A DNA stretch of 64,000 nt from Eutypa lata (Eukaryota > Ascomycota > Sordariomycetes > Xylariales > Diatrypaceae), in assembly GCA_022661535.1 (NCBI GenBank), contig JAKULF010000001.1, positions 1,240,001-1,304,000 on the forward strand. Reading direction: 5' to 3'. The position numbers and the translations under genes are program-made. The notes below the pieces were generated by a model that saw only the letters and a list, made by a program, of their open reading frames with translations, ran no database searches and was not told the origin of the DNA. Shown here piece after piece: positions 44,944 through 57,000 of this stretch. Position 1 is the first letter of the stretch. Every line of letters starts with the position of its first letter.

Positions 44944-47900
44944 ATGGCATTAGATCAGCCTAGACCGCGTCGCCACTCCTTATCCAATGAAGATGCAGGC
45001 CCCGTGCGGTCCCAGTTGGGCGGGCTCGGTGATGATTCAGCACAATCCAGTCTCAGACGCGTGCGGCTACCGCGTTCCAAATCGACGTCTAACATGTTAG
45101 ACGCCACGAACTTGTCATCAACAACTGCAGACCAGTTGCGTGATGCTGTGCGGGAACAGATTCATAAAGACGACATACGTGCGTTAGCTGAGTTCTTCCG
45201 CACAACAGCTCCGCCTTCTGATACAATTCCATCACCCGATGAATGTTTTGGTGGATTCTCGGGGTCCAAGGTCACCAAAAAGTTCTCCTCTGGCTCATTA
45301 CGGCGAGGGAAGAAGGCAAAGGGATCAATCCATTCAATACAGCCACAACTCCCGAAGAACACTGTACCCGAAACAACTGCCGCTGGTAATCGACATATTG
45401 CGATAACCATTCCGGCTCCGTATGACCGTGGTCCCTGGTCCAGGTCCCAGTATCCAGTTTTGGCCCCGGGCGATTCGGCAAGGGCTGTAGCCGGCCCAAA
45501 GGAATGGCCGGAAAGAACTTCGTCGAAAGGGGTAGTTTCAGACGGCACGCAAGATCGGCGAAGAGGCACATCAGTCTCGGCCGTACCGTTGCTCACCGGA
45601 AGGGTCAAGCATGAGAGGAGTATGACCAGTTTGTCTGCAATCAGACCAGCAACAGCCAAACCGGCTCTAAACCCAGTGGAGGAAGATCACGAGACTTCTC
45701 ATGACGAACACGAAGCAGGGATAGTCACACCATTAACAGCACCAAGCAAAAAACTTTACCGATCCGCGTCAGCCAACTTCAACCACGATACCCTCGCTTT
45801 TAGGCATCCGTCAATGGACTTCAGGTTTCCATCAACAAATACCACTTCCGAGACTCAAAATTCGGAGTCGTCAGCTACTTTTCCGCAGTCGTTGCGTCAC
45901 AGAAGACAATTATCTAGGATATCGAAGAAGTCTAAGGATTTCGGCTCGCAAAGCTCAGCAAGGAGCTCCTCAGAACAGCCTACTGATCTCATGGTACAAC
46001 CTGCTTTGGCGGTTCCCAAGGCATCTGTTATACTCGAGTCACCTGGGTTCCCTAACATGCTGGCCCAAATGAATTTTCCTTCTCCTCCCTCCTCCCCTCC
46101 TTCTTCCCCTCCCTCTTCCTCTCGGCCATCCTCCCGGCCATCATCTCGAGCTAATAGCGTGAGCTCGTCCATGAACCTGACTGGTCTTACTTCTCCCTCT
46201 ACACCTCATGTATCATCCACAACACGGACTGCCGCCCCGACCGCCACACCCCCTATTATACAACCTCGCACAACTAGCAGACTAGCATGTGTTACTACTC
46301 CGTTTTCTCCTAGTGCTTCCCTAAACGAGATAATGATGCGGCATGCGCAATCAACCCCTCATCGTGCGGAGCCGGAAGACAAACCAGGAACGGCAGATTC
46401 GTCCAAGGGCAGCTTTACCACTAGCATAAGGCCAAACTCTAGTCGATCGAGAGGCGAATCCGAGCTTCAAGTGGAACCGTCTCAAGATGAGCTAATAAAG
46501 CATGACGAGGAGGCTGAGGATGTCCCTCATGACTTGACGCCAACTGTCACCGTGGAAAGCCGATACTCGCTTGAATCGGACACTGCTGGGGGGCCGAGGT
46601 TACAGAGGCAGTCTACGTCGAGCAATGTTACAGGAACCACTGACGCATCTTCCCAACTTGCGACTACTGCGAGCTCTTTTCGATCATCAGCTAGAAGTGA
46701 TCTTACTACTTGCACTTTCAATACGATTAAGGATGGAGTTTGGGGCCAAGATGCTCCACCAAATCGCGAGTCGGCGGCGTCTATTGGCCCATTGCCTATC
46801 ATGGGGCTTGACAAATCAGAGTTTACGGACAGCCCAACCTTAGGTAACGGCGATAATGTAGCTGAAAGAACGCAATTGGGCATAGAAGCCAATTTTCCTC
46901 CCAGTACGAGACGGGATTCCTTGCCACGACCTGGATCAGCTGGGTCCTTCGCCAGCCTAGATGAGGAAGAGCTTGAGCCGAATAAGATGGCTGAGCGCCG
47001 GATGGCTCGCAAGGCTAGGGTGAGAGAATACAAACAACGTGATCTTACTGCTGTTCGAATCGGCCTGAGAACCTCGGTTATAAAAGGAGAAGCGTCGATG
47101 GATTCCCCGGTTTTGGGATGGTTCCCCCAGGAGGCTCACCGTCCACGCCCACAGAACCCTTCTCCTCTTGCGCAGACAGCCCCTTGGTCTTCTTCACTCG
47201 ATCCGTCCACAGGTGCTCAGACTAGACGAGGATCTGTGAATACCGTTCTAAGGTCGGATTCACAGCCTGCCGAACAGATCATTACTACACAGAATGTAGA
47301 TTTAACTCGGTCGGAAACCAGTCAGTATGGGTGGGCTCTATCGCCGATCATGGTATCCGCCAACATACCGGCGGAAGAGTACGAGTCTTCATCTTGGCCA
47401 CTTAAGAATAAGCTGGTGATATCACCTGTAATGGAAACTGCCAGCATAAACCCACACGTAGAGTCTGAACAAGAGGCCGAACAACGGGTTGAAGAGGAAC
47501 CCATTAAGCAGCTCGAACAGGAGCCCGAACAGCAAGTAGAACCGGAACCGGAACAGCAGGCCGAACTGGAGCCGGAACCGGAACCGGAGCCTGAACGGGA
47601 ACGAGAACCCGAACAGGAGACAAAGCCCAAACGGCCGACTCGACATCTATCTACTTTATTGCTCTTGGAGGGTGTATCGTCCGTTCCAGGTACGAGGACC
47701 AGCCTCCGACCTAAGCTCAAGGGCAGACCTCTATCGAGATCAAAACCTCCGCCGGTCACGATCTCTCGAAATCCCATAACAGGGGCCATCGAGCGCACTA
47801 CAACGCCTCAAAAAGCAGCCATGGGTCATAGTTACAATCATAGTATCGTTCCCACTCCACCAGTACCATCGGAAATTTCCCCAAGAAGATGGAGTTTTCC

Positions 47901-49239
47901 AGTACGAGCTACTTCGCCCACCTTCCCGTCCACATCATGGGATCGACCGCCATCATCCCCACTGCAAGAGGAAGAGGAACCGCCCTCGGAATCCAGCGAA
48001 GATGAAGCAGAAACCAAACCCCGAATTGGTATAATGGAACGGCTCCAACGACAAAAGGAAGAGAAGGAGCGGGAGATCGAGAACATAGTCGCTAGGGCAA
48101 TAGTGCCGTCACCGGGACCGAGCTACCAAGAGGCCAACAACAACAGCAGCAGGAGCAGGAGCAGCACGCCCGAACCATCGCCCGCCGAGAACGGAATGGG
48201 CGAAGTCGAGCGTCGCTTGAAGCGACTAGAGAAGAACGGCGACGCCTGGTTGCGGGTTATGGGACCGCTGCTGGAAAACATGACAAAGACGCTCGATGCG
48301 ATGCACGGGGACGGCATGTGCAGCGACCTCACTATGTCCGACTTCATGATCGACATGGAGGCCGAAGCGCGGCGCTTCTCGCTCATGGGCCAGAACGTGC
48401 CGGCGGCATTATTACAGGCAGCCGCTACTCAAGGAGGAGAAAGCTCCCTTGGGAGCCTGAACGGCACAACGACGAGGCAGCAGTCTGCATCGCCTTCTCC
48501 TAGTAGCGGCGGCAGCGGCGGAAAGGAAAGGAAGAAAGTCGGGCGCGGTCGGAGCTCGTCGAGCCTAGGACGCCTGCGCCTCCAGCTCGACAGGGCCGCC
48601 AAGAAGTCCCTAGATCTCACGTCGTCTCGGCACACTACGACGACGACGACGACAGAATACGACGCGCCACAAGATAGCGCGAAGAGCGGCCTCGGCCTTG
48701 GCTACCTGACGCCCCGGACATCATCGGCGGCCGGGGCGGCACGACCCGTGACGCCGCGCTCGCCCCAGGAGCACGACTTCGAGGTCGAGATGGCGATCCG
48801 GCAGCGCATCAAGAAGCAGGAGGCCGAGTTCAACGAGCTGATGAATAAATGGAACTCCTCGGCGGCGACGCCGGGGATGCGGTCGCGGCGGCCCTCGGTG
48901 GTGTCCTCGTCCGGTGGCGGCGATGATCACAGTAGCAATGGCAAGCCCGGTATCCCACCGCTCGAGCTCCCGCAGAGCGTGCTGGGTAACAACAGTAGCA
49001 GTGAAGCGGAGGCCTCCGTAGATCCTATGCTCGAAGATTCGAGAGGCACGTCTTGGCCGAAAAAAGCCCCGAGCTTGGACATGCTCAACCCACCTCCACC
49101 GCCGGTAGCTGCCGGCCTCGGGAGACGAAGGAGTAATACTGATCTCGGACCCGGTGGCGCCGGCGGCGAGGCGAGCGGTATGGAAAACCTCAGCCCCTTG
49201 ATGCGGGATCTGCGGGGCGCTGCGCTACTCGAATACTAA
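44944..49239 (+). CDS. large disordered fungal protein, 1431 aa, function unknown
   Basis: One uninterrupted exon; the first ATG in frame gives MALDQPRPRRHSLSNEDAG. Mostly Ser/Pro/Thr-rich and disordered, with a few constrained parts. Near the N-terminus, QLRDAVREQIHKDDIRALAE plus FFRTTAPPSDTIPSPDE is probably a conserved helical module. About nt 46980-47060 there is a basic helix (NKMAERRMARKARVREYKQR). Nt 47510-47640 encodes a Glu-Pro-rich repeat. Nt 48028-48100 encodes a charged coiled coil (MERLQRQKEEKEREIENIVA). Nt 48195-48420 encodes an ordered segment (VERRLKRLEKNGDAWLRVMG, SDFMIDMEAEARRFSLM). Another helix lies near 48780-48850. Many SP/RRxS sites suggest phosphorylation. I do not recognise the function; a cytoskeletal or cortical scaffold is only a guess. 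The terminal third is more GC-rich. Confidence 0.85.
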   Translation: MALDQPRPRRHSLSNEDAGPVRSQLGGLGDDSAQSSLRRVRLPRSKSTSNMLDATNLSSTTADQLRDAVREQIHKDDIRALAEFFRTTAPPSDTIPSPDECFGGFSGSKVTKKFSSGSLRRGKKAKGSIHSIQPQLPKNTVPETTAAGNRHIAITIPAPYDRGPWSRSQYPVLAPGDSARAVAGPKEWPERTSSKGVVSDGTQDRRRGTSVSAVPLLTGRVKHERSMTSLSAIRPATAKPALNPVEEDHETSHDEHEAGIVTPLTAPSKKLYRSASANFNHDTLAFRHPSMDFRFPSTNTTSETQNSESSATFPQSLRHRRQLSRISKKSKDFGSQSSARSSSEQPTDLMVQPALAVPKASVILESPGFPNMLAQMNFPSPPSSPPSSPPSSSRPSSRPSSRANSVSSSMNLTGLTSPSTPHVSSTTRTAAPTATPPIIQPRTTSRLACVTTPFSPSASLNEIMMRHAQSTPHRAEPEDKPGTADSSKGSFTTSIRPNSSRSRGESELQVEPSQDELIKHDEEAEDVPHDLTPTVTVESRYSLESDTAGGPRLQRQSTSSNVTGTTDASSQLATTASSFRSSARSDLTTCTFNTIKDGVWGQDAPPNRESAASIGPLPIMGLDKSEFTDSPTLGNGDNVAERTQLGIEANFPPSTRRDSLPRPGSAGSFASLDEEELEPNKMAERRMARKARVREYKQRDLTAVRIGLRTSVIKGEASMDSPVLGWFPQEAHRPRPQNPSPLAQTAPWSSSLDPSTGAQTRRGSVNTVLRSDSQPAEQIITTQNVDLTRSETSQYGWALSPIMVSANIPAEEYESSSWPLKNKLVISPVMETASINPHVESEQEAEQRVEEEPIKQLEQEPEQQVEPEPEQQAELEPEPEPEPEREREPEQETKPKRPTRHLSTLLLLEGVSSVPGTRTSLRPKLKGRPLSRSKPPPVTISRNPITGAIERTTTPQKAAMGHSYNHSIVPTPPVPSEISPRRWSFPVRATSPTFPSTSWDRPPSSPLQEEEEPPSESSEDEAETKPRIGIMERLQRQKEEKEREIENIVARAIVPSPGPSYQEANNNSSRSRSSTPEPSPAENGMGEVERRLKRLEKNGDAWLRVMGPLLENMTKTLDAMHGDGMCSDLTMSDFMIDMEAEARRFSLMGQNVPAALLQAAATQGGESSLGSLNGTTTRQQSASPSPSSGGSGGKERKKVGRGRSSSSLGRLRLQLDRAAKKSLDLTSSRHTTTTTTTEYDAPQDSAKSGLGLGYLTPRTSSAAGAARPVTPRSPQEHDFEVEMAIRQRIKKQEAEFNELMNKWNSSAATPGMRSRRPSVVSSSGGGDDHSSNGKPGIPPLELPQSVLGNNSSSEAEASVDPMLEDSRGTSWPKKAPSLDMLNPPPPPVAAGLGRRRSNTDLGPGGAGGEASGMENLSPLMRDLRGAALLEY

Positions 49240-50366
49240 GAGTACTTGGTCGAAATTAGGTGGCTGTTGTGAGGAAAAGTCATAGATTCCACTCGTCAAC
49301 GCTCATTTTCATTTTCTTTTTCTTTTCCCCCTCCTACCTATCTACCTACCTATTTATCAGTGCGCCTATTTGAGCAATTCCTATTTAGAGAGATTCCCCC
49401 CCTTGTGTTACGAGACGAGACATTGGATTACTGCTGAGAGAGAGCGGTGAAGAGTTTTTTCGTTTAACACAATATTTCCGACGTCTTACACATATATATA
49501 TATCCCACGGCTAGAGCTCAATATCTTACGATGCGCATGTACTACTACTACTACTTACTGTATACCTAACACTTAATGTACATATCATATGTATAATACT
49601 TATAATAATATTCATATACCTTGATGAATTCTAATATACCCATAATGTTTTTTCATGCCGGTTACTCGATGCTGAATGTATGTACTTCGTGTATGTTCGC
49701 ATTCAAATGTAAAGTCTAACTCCCGAGTTTGATATAGGGGTAGGTAGGTACACCTGCAACGGCCAATAATTGCCAGTTAAGAATTGCTTGAAATACTTTA
49801 TTCTTCACCCAACTTTGGGATGAGATGGATTGTTTTTTCTCCTAGCCGCAGATTTGTGTACTTGTTAAAGGTTGCACGATCATTGTAATATTTCAATGCA
49901 GAAGTAGGGACGCCCGCATACTTGTCCGTTTCAACCACAGTTAGCTGTTTCTTTTCCATTCCCGCGTATGTGACCTTTTATATGGGCATCTCAGTATCTA
50001 CGGTGTTGTTAATGTGATATTTCTGGCGAAGTATTATAACCTAGAATGATTCAAAGGGGGTGCTTTGTCTATGCTAAGCAGCGTCGAAATATACCGTTTC
50101 TTTCGTAGCCAGTTTGTTAGAAATAACACAATGCATGCTGTTTCTATCTTTGTTTTACAGGTAACATACGCTCTTATCCATGTAAAACATAGCATTGTTG
50201 TCACGGTGGCACCTCCATGCATCAATATACAAGCTATCGCTTCTAGGACAGAGACATCTGACCTTATCCTTATATCGTATTGACAGGCCGTCTCCAAGTA
50301 CTTCACGACTTTGGAATAGCCTCCTTAGGCCGATTAGAAGACACTAGATTAAAGAAGAGTATAGCT
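49240..50366. other. intergenic 3' flank, AT-rich
   Basis: Downstream flank of the 1431-aa gene with a TA dinucleotide run near 49492-49503 and a TAGGTAGGTA motif near 49741. No gene supported. Confidence 0.5.
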
Positions 50367-51012
50367 GTGCCCTGTATTTCATCTATGCAGAGTAATTACC
50401 TACACGCCGACCCTCCACGCCCTAGCGATATGCAGCATTCTAATAAGTATATTATCCTCAGTAAGGGAAGCAAATGACAACAAAGAATCATATAAGCATA
50501 CCCCTGAGGCACCACAGTCTAGGAGGCTAAGTAAGTACGCCACGGAATCAAGGCAACACTCCGAAGGCGAGTACGCAGTAGCAAGGCGCACAGAAGAATA
50601 TCCGGTGAAATATCCCGCAGAATCACGCACTAGGTACCCGGTCGAGAGCACTATAAAACGTCTAACCGAATATTCTCAACCAGCACAACTCTTCGGGAAC
50701 ATCGAGGACGAGCTGGCGGAGACCGTCGAGCGGTATCTCGGTAAAGGCTGTCTCGAGGCGATCGAGTCCGATGAGCAACACGGGCCGTGCATATTCGTCC
50801 GTCTGAGCTCCGGATACCAGGTAACGCAGGATGCGGATCGACAGGCTGAGTATCTTCGTGAGTACCTGAACTGGAGAATCGCCGGCGATGGACGCAGCAT
50901 CCTCCAGAAGTTTGGAGTCCGGCTGATTCTGGCGGATGACTCGGTGCACGCTGAATACGGGCTTCATGATAGCAAGTCTGTCTGGAAGCAACGGGTGCCA
51001 TTCCCAGAGTAG
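50367..51012 (+). other. possible orphan coding segment
   Basis: A plus-strand frame is open from about 50367 to a TAG at 51010-51012, roughly 215 codons, but has no in-frame ATG, so a first exon upstream would be needed. The later part reads protein-like (FGNIEDELAETVERYLGKGC, HGPCIFVRLSSGYQV, NWRIAGDGRSILQKFGVRL) and is GC-richer than its surroundings. A minus-strand frame (51081-50662, 139 codons) overlaps it, so strand is uncertain. No family recognised. It could be a small lineage-specific gene, a relic, or chance. Confidence 0.3.
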
Positions 51013-53011
51013 ATGCTCCCGAATGAGATAGAATCTTAGAACATTATCTAATATATATATAAGCCGGTTTTGCACACACACACCTAAGATAATGATTCAT
51101 GGTCTCCCTTTTCTTCCGGGATGTTTTGGGCGCCGTACGGTCTGATGTTTGCGTCGGTACGCCCCTGGATAACTCCTGTGTTTTTAAATGCTCATTCTTT
51201 ACCTAGATTGTAATTAGAAGATATTAAATTATACAACTGTCTCCTACCGGCTTGAAAATTAAGTGGTAGAATGATACATTTCTATATGATGTCTTCGTTA
51301 GTCATGACACATCTATGTATCTCGCACACCCGCGATTCGGCCGGCATCTTCCGCCCCTTGTATCTCGCGACCGCTTATTTGATACATGCTAGATTAGGTA
51401 CCTACTTAGTTAAGCTGTCTTCCGCAATAGTTCAACAAAAATAAGGGCGAAGTGATGGTTCCCTTCAACAACAGGCCTGTCATGAATTGATATCTTCTAG
51501 TTTTGTTTTACGGGCTTACATGCATACCTACAACTTAGGTGTATACATGTGTAGTACCTAGGTAAACATCTATAACGCGCGGGCCTCTATTTGAACAAAA
51601 AGGGTAGATCTCCAAGTTGTTTGGAACCACCACTAACTATTTGATGGGCTCCAATTATTATACTTTGCGAGATACGGATGTATGGTATCATTTAAAGTTA
51701 TCGATACTTAACGCACATACCTACGTACCAAGGTTATGGCATACATGCAGATCGCGGATAAACAGAAACGTTGTCGATCCTTGGCTCGTCAAAAGCGAGA
51801 CAAAATGGTCCGTGTAGTACGGCTTGCACGACATCGGCGTCATGGGCTGAAAAGGCGGTATATCATACAACAGCAAGAGAACGTCCCCTCTCCCCCCCTT
51901 TTTTCTTTCTTCTTTTTTTAACTTCCGAGACGAAAACGCGACTGCGATTAGCTTGGAGTTGGGCATTGGGGTATAGGCTGTAGTTGATATCAGTCGGGCG
52001 TAGGATATGACTACCTACCTAGGTACTTAGACATGCATATACATATCCACGGCGGCCTAACAGCAAGCGAGACATTGCGCGGGGAACAAACATGCTGTTG
52101 TCAAGCCGATTGATCTGATCCATGGATTGTTTCTCCTACTGGAATGTGACGGGATAAATTTCCGAAGCTGAGACAACGAGCGGTAAGCTTAATGCAACCT
52201 CACGCATTCATCCATCAAACAGCACCTGGGATCAAACACTAAACTAGTAAAAAAAAAGGCACCCGAAACTAACACCACATCATTTCGAAATTTATCTACC
52301 TACATACACGAATCGAAAAAGGCTAAAAGGTACATAGTATGCTTAATCTCTCCCAAGCTGACACCGATAGTTACACACACACACACACATAGACAGCGCG
52401 AGCTTTTTGTCTGGGGAAAACCCCTTTCCCTAGATTGATGATGATCTATCCATCTACCCTTTGTAGGACCGGCGCCGCCGGGCCCTAAAATAGCCAGCGC
52501 GCAGCCCCGGCCTGAAGAAAAATATGTAGAAGTGAAGGCTAGACAGATCCGCCCCGCGTTTGAGCCGTCCCCAAAGATTGACCTCTCTTTTTGTTGTCGC
52601 CGCCGGCCCCTCCAGAAAACCAAGAAAAATGCTTTATCCAAAAAACTAATCAAGATGCCCAATGCAAGGTGGGAGGGAAATTTCAAAACAAAGAAAAATA
52701 ATCCAAGCCAAGCTCAGCCTAGACTGGACGAAAAGAGGAGGCTGCTGAATGGAATCCATCCAAAAAATGTCCAATTGGATAGATGGGTTGGTTAATGATG
52801 ATAATTGTTTCTTTCGTTATTGCTTGCATTGCCTTTTTTATTTTTACAAGCTGGTTCAGCTGGGTCGCTGGACCCGCTGCAAGAAGAAAAAACATATTGT
52901 CGGTTTTCGTCATCAGTAGGTCGTCATCGTTAAAAAAAAGCCACGCGGGTATGTTCTTTTGTACAGCTCGTCTCGCATGAGGTTTTTTATACATCAGCTG
53001 GGCTACTTCCC
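51013..53011. other. 2-kb intergenic spacer
   Basis: No gene supported. It holds a CA dinucleotide microsatellite at about 52373-52390 and several TACCTAGGTA-like motifs (near 51370, 51555 and 52010). The right part is the 3' flank of the secreted-protein gene. Confidence 0.5.
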
Positions 53012-54043
53012 TTACTTGCGGGGGACAGCAGTGGGGTAGGTGGGGAGAGTTCCGTTGTTACCGCCGGTGGGGTAAGGAACGGGGACGACGGTGGCAGTGA
53101 CCTCCTGGGTGACGGGAGGAACGTCCTCCTCATCCTCATCAGGGGGGCAGTCATCCTCATCCTCTCCGGTCTCGCCATCGTCGACGTCCTCGCTGTCATC
53201 GGAGCTGCCGCCAGTGGACGAGTTGTCGCCAGTAGAGGTGGTCGGTGCGGGGGACTCGGCGATCTTGACCTGGGTCGTGGGGGTGGGGACAACGGTAGCC
53301 GTGATGTAGACGGTGGCCGGGGCCTGAGTCTCGGTGACGGTGACAGTGACGGCCTCGCACTCGCCGGAACCAGAGTCAGAGCCGGAGCTGGAACCACCGG
53401 TGGGGGTGGCGGCATCGGTCTCCTCGGCAACGGTCACAGTTCGGGTGCCGGTGGTAGTAGAGGTGAGAGTCGTGGTGCCCTCAGCGCTGGTGACATCGCC
53501 ACCGGAGCCGGAGCCAGAGTTGCCGGAGCCAGCGCCAGGCGAAGGGACAGTGACAGTGACGTCGGCAGTGTAGGTAGAGTGAACAGTGGTCACGAGAACG
53601 GACCGGGAGCTCTCAGGACCCACGGTCATGGTGAGAGTCTCCTCGACGACACCAGTGGACTTGGTAACAGTGACACCACCGGTAGCCGTGGGGGCAGGAG
53701 CCGGGGTAGATTCCACAGTGCTGGTCACGCCAGTGATCAGACCGCTGGAGTGGTCACCAACCACGGAGCTTGAGATCTGCTCAGCCTCGGTGGCAGGGCA
53801 GACGGTGGTGGTCAGGTCAATGACCTCGGTAACAACCGCCTCGGTGCCGTTGCGGGCCGGGCAGTTGGTGACAGTGGGAGCGCATGAAGTGATAGTCGCG
53901 GTTCTGGTGATGGCGACAGTCAGGGTGGTAGAGGGAGCCGCCGTGGTCTCATTTCGCGCGTAGTATTGGTGGAAGTGGCGGGGGTGGTGGTAGGTAGCGG
54001 AGGCCAGGCCGGTGAAGAGGCCGAAAGCAAGTGTTGACTTCAT
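53012..54043 (-). CDS. secreted Ser/Thr-rich cell-wall-type protein, 343 aa
   Basis: Single exon. It starts with a signal peptide (MKSTLAFGLFTGLASA) followed by a His-rich patch (TYHHPRHFHQYYARNET). The body is dominated by Thr, Ser and Val in repeated TVTVT-type strings, with two cysteine-bearing segments (ITSCAPTVTNCPARNGT and TTTVCPATE) typical of fungal surface glycoproteins. A Gly/Ser-rich linker and a strongly acidic stretch (EDVDDGETGEDEDDCPPDED) follow. The end, NGTLPTYPTAVPRK, is not hydrophobic, so no GPI-anchor signal is seen. Heavy O-glycosylation and location at the cell wall or outside the cell are likely. The gene is GC-rich with strong third-position bias, suggesting high expression (inference). 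No enzymatic domain. Confidence 0.8.
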   Translation of the reverse strand: MKSTLAFGLFTGLASATYHHPRHFHQYYARNETTAAPSTTLTVAITRTATITSCAPTVTNCPARNGTEAVVTEVIDLTTTVCPATEAEQISSSVVGDHSSGLITGVTSTVESTPAPAPTATGGVTVTKSTGVVEETLTMTVGPESSRSVLVTTVHSTYTADVTVTVPSPGAGSGNSGSGSGGDVTSAEGTTTLTSTTTGTRTVTVAEETDAATPTGGSSSGSDSGSGECEAVTVTVTETQAPATVYITATVVPTPTTQVKIAESPAPTTSTGDNSSTGGSSDDSEDVDDGETGEDEDDCPPDEDEEDVPPVTQEVTATVVPVPYPTGGNNGTLPTYPTAVPRK

Positions 54044-57000
54044 TTTGATATCGGGTTTATTTTCGCAGTTTTAACGTTGCGTGGATTCTCTTTTATGACT
54101 CTTCGTCGTCTGGTCTTTCGAGCGAATGTGATTTTTGGTTTTTGTTGGTAATGAGCGAAACTCAATTCCGCAATAGCCTGAACAGACACGGGATGCCGTT
54201 TGTAATGAGCGTGGGTTGCGAAGAATTGAAAGAGCGTTGGCCGAGGGCGAACTTTTGGAAAAGACTGGCGACGATGAGGTCGAATGAGAGACTAGAGATC
54301 AACTCGAACAGAAAAGAGCACTGCACTTAGATAATAAGAGAAGAACAGGAACAAAACCATGCCCACTTTTGGGCGATCTCATCCCTATTTACATGTCGGT
54401 CTGTTGTGGCTCCTTTACCACATCGAGGCCAATCATATTTGGAAGAGACCCCTGAACGTGCTAAGTAAAACACACATAACCTCCACCCGCACAAAAACAG
54501 GCAAGCCTCGATCAATTTCCCAGGGCTGTGCTAACTCCACTAGGCTATATGACGGAACTCTGTGAACGACCGGGGTTATTGAAATTGGGCATCACCCTTG
54601 TGGAAGTTGTCCAAGGCCAAGGCCCAGCGGAAAGCGCATAAAGAGATGAACCTGCAGACCTGGAGACGGTCAGCTCATCGCTTAGGCGACTCCTGAGCTC
54701 CGCCCATCCTCACTACATGGGGGAAAGTACCCCTAGGATCCCTGCCACTTAAGCAGCATAGACGCAGGTACGGCGTTGTGAGACGGGGGGAAACGACCAA
54801 TAAGAGGGTGACGAGAATGAAGCCAAGATGCTACGGTTGCCCCTTCAAGAGCCAGTAAGAAGCGATATTCCAGAACAGCATGCTACCCTAGGAGTACCGA
54901 GATGACTTCGGGCACGGCGTTTACACACATTCCACGTCAGGAATAGACGATGGGGGGAATTGTTCTATGGGAAGATTAATCAACTGCAATACAACCATAT
55001 GACCTAATAATCTGGGGATCTGCCTCGCATTTGCAGGCCGCCGTCTCAGCTGGATTGCCTGGCTTCGTGAGAGACATCGAAGGGGACATGTGTGGTAGGT
55101 ATTCATGGCTTGCGTTTGTATACATATGAAGGGCAGCGCCTACGATCTTCTGGACCCAACGAAAGCGGGTTTTGAAAGCGAGCAGCTCAACACTAGCGAG
55201 CCGCGATTCTTCTCATTTATATTGACCAAAGATAGGTAGGTAGGTACCTATCTATTACCAACGTGTCTTGCTAGTGCCAGCATGTCTTTATGCCGTACTA
55301 CGTTCAGAATGGCTTCTCGCAAGAAAAGTCAGTCAGTTCCCGACTTGCTTATTATAAAATAAAAAAAACCCCCTTTGAGGCGACTCAGCTCGTTTAACTG
55401 CGAAGACTATTTTGTGAAACCCCGACACACTCGTGTTGGGAGGGGGGAGGCGGGTTGAGGGGGATTCAGCGCAGCTTGGCTCTTGGGCAATTCTCTAGCG
55501 GGCGGTGACACCACGGAGCAATTTTATGCTGCCGAAGAAGTTCCCAAGGGTATGGCTCCCGGAGGCCCTCCCTCTCACAAGAAATGGCGGCTGCTGTTTT
55601 CTGTGACACCAATACCTTTTTGCCACGTTCTTTTGGATCGAATCGCGGGAGAGGTATAAAAAACCTCATACGCACATAAACCAGACAGACTGATCACTTT
55701 AAACTTTCAATAGTGCACATAACCCAGGTATGTTTGAGACATCGGTTTCCTGGCCACGAGAAACCTGGAATAAGCTTTCCCCCCACGTTTCGCAACATGA
55801 ACATCGGAAAATCATCAGGTACCTACATAACTAGAGGCTAGCTTAGTATTCCCGATATTGACAAACGCAGCATTGGAAATCGTAATGTCGGCCGCGACGG
55901 CACTTGCCCATGGAACTTGAAGCAAAAACAAATGAACTATCACGGCGTTTATGACATGCTGATAACTAACGGCTTCATTAAACAGAGGTTGCGCGGCCAC
56001 AGTTAGTTAGTTAATTAGCGGCTTCAATAGCTAACTACAGGTAATAAATGACAAATAAGCAACGAAGCCAGCGCATATGCAGATGGAACATGGAACAGAA
56101 CAGAACCGGGAAACGGAAGAAAGAACCCAAATTGTGGCTTTATCCGCCCGCCACTCAAATAAAAGAAAAGGGGAGTGAGTAACGTTTCACCATCCTTAGC
56201 GTTGAGCGGTGATTCGCCTTAGCCGTCGGAAAATCGAGATAAAAAGAGGCGCCTAGCCCCGCCTACAATAGTCTGGTAGTCCAGCCCAGCACACCACATC
56301 AACCAGCCAGCCAACATCACATTTATGTTAACATTGCAAATGTGCAAGCCAGCTCAGGAACTTCTTGAGGAGCTTTTCCACCAGCAGGCCGGTCCTAGGT
56401 TGACGCGCTTGCAATACAGAATACAGAACCCCAAATGCAGGGCCTGGAAGTTCCAGCCGCACGTCCAAACCCCCACCCCGGTTATGATTTCATAGCTGCT
56501 GGCTGCATGAGATCTACTTACATAGATCTACATATATATAAACAAGAACTCTGCCCTTACTTATTACTTGCAGATACGCAAAGAAAGGAAAAGAAACAGA
56601 AAATAAATGAATGAATGACTGAATGAATGCGTAAAACCAGGTTACGAGGCTCGGATCAGAGTAATTGATGTCAGCGCGACCACCCTTGTGAAAATCCTAA
56701 GGATCCTCGCGTCTCAGGATTTGATTAAACGGCCCACCAGCTTTGTAGTCGTAGTTAACTAGAGCTCCGACCACCACGTTATTTGGCACTAACTATTACT
56801 TCTCTCCGCTCCGTGACAAAATAGCGCATCCCTGCTCGCATCGTGGGCAGGGCAGGGCAGGGCAGGGCAGGACCTGGGGAACCAAACAGCGGGCAAATCC
56901 TTAAAACTTATTAAGGGTCTGACTGAACATCACTTTAAAGCGCGTTTTTGCTTAAAGCATGACAATGGGAGGAGGCTCATTAATTAATTAAGCATCAAAA

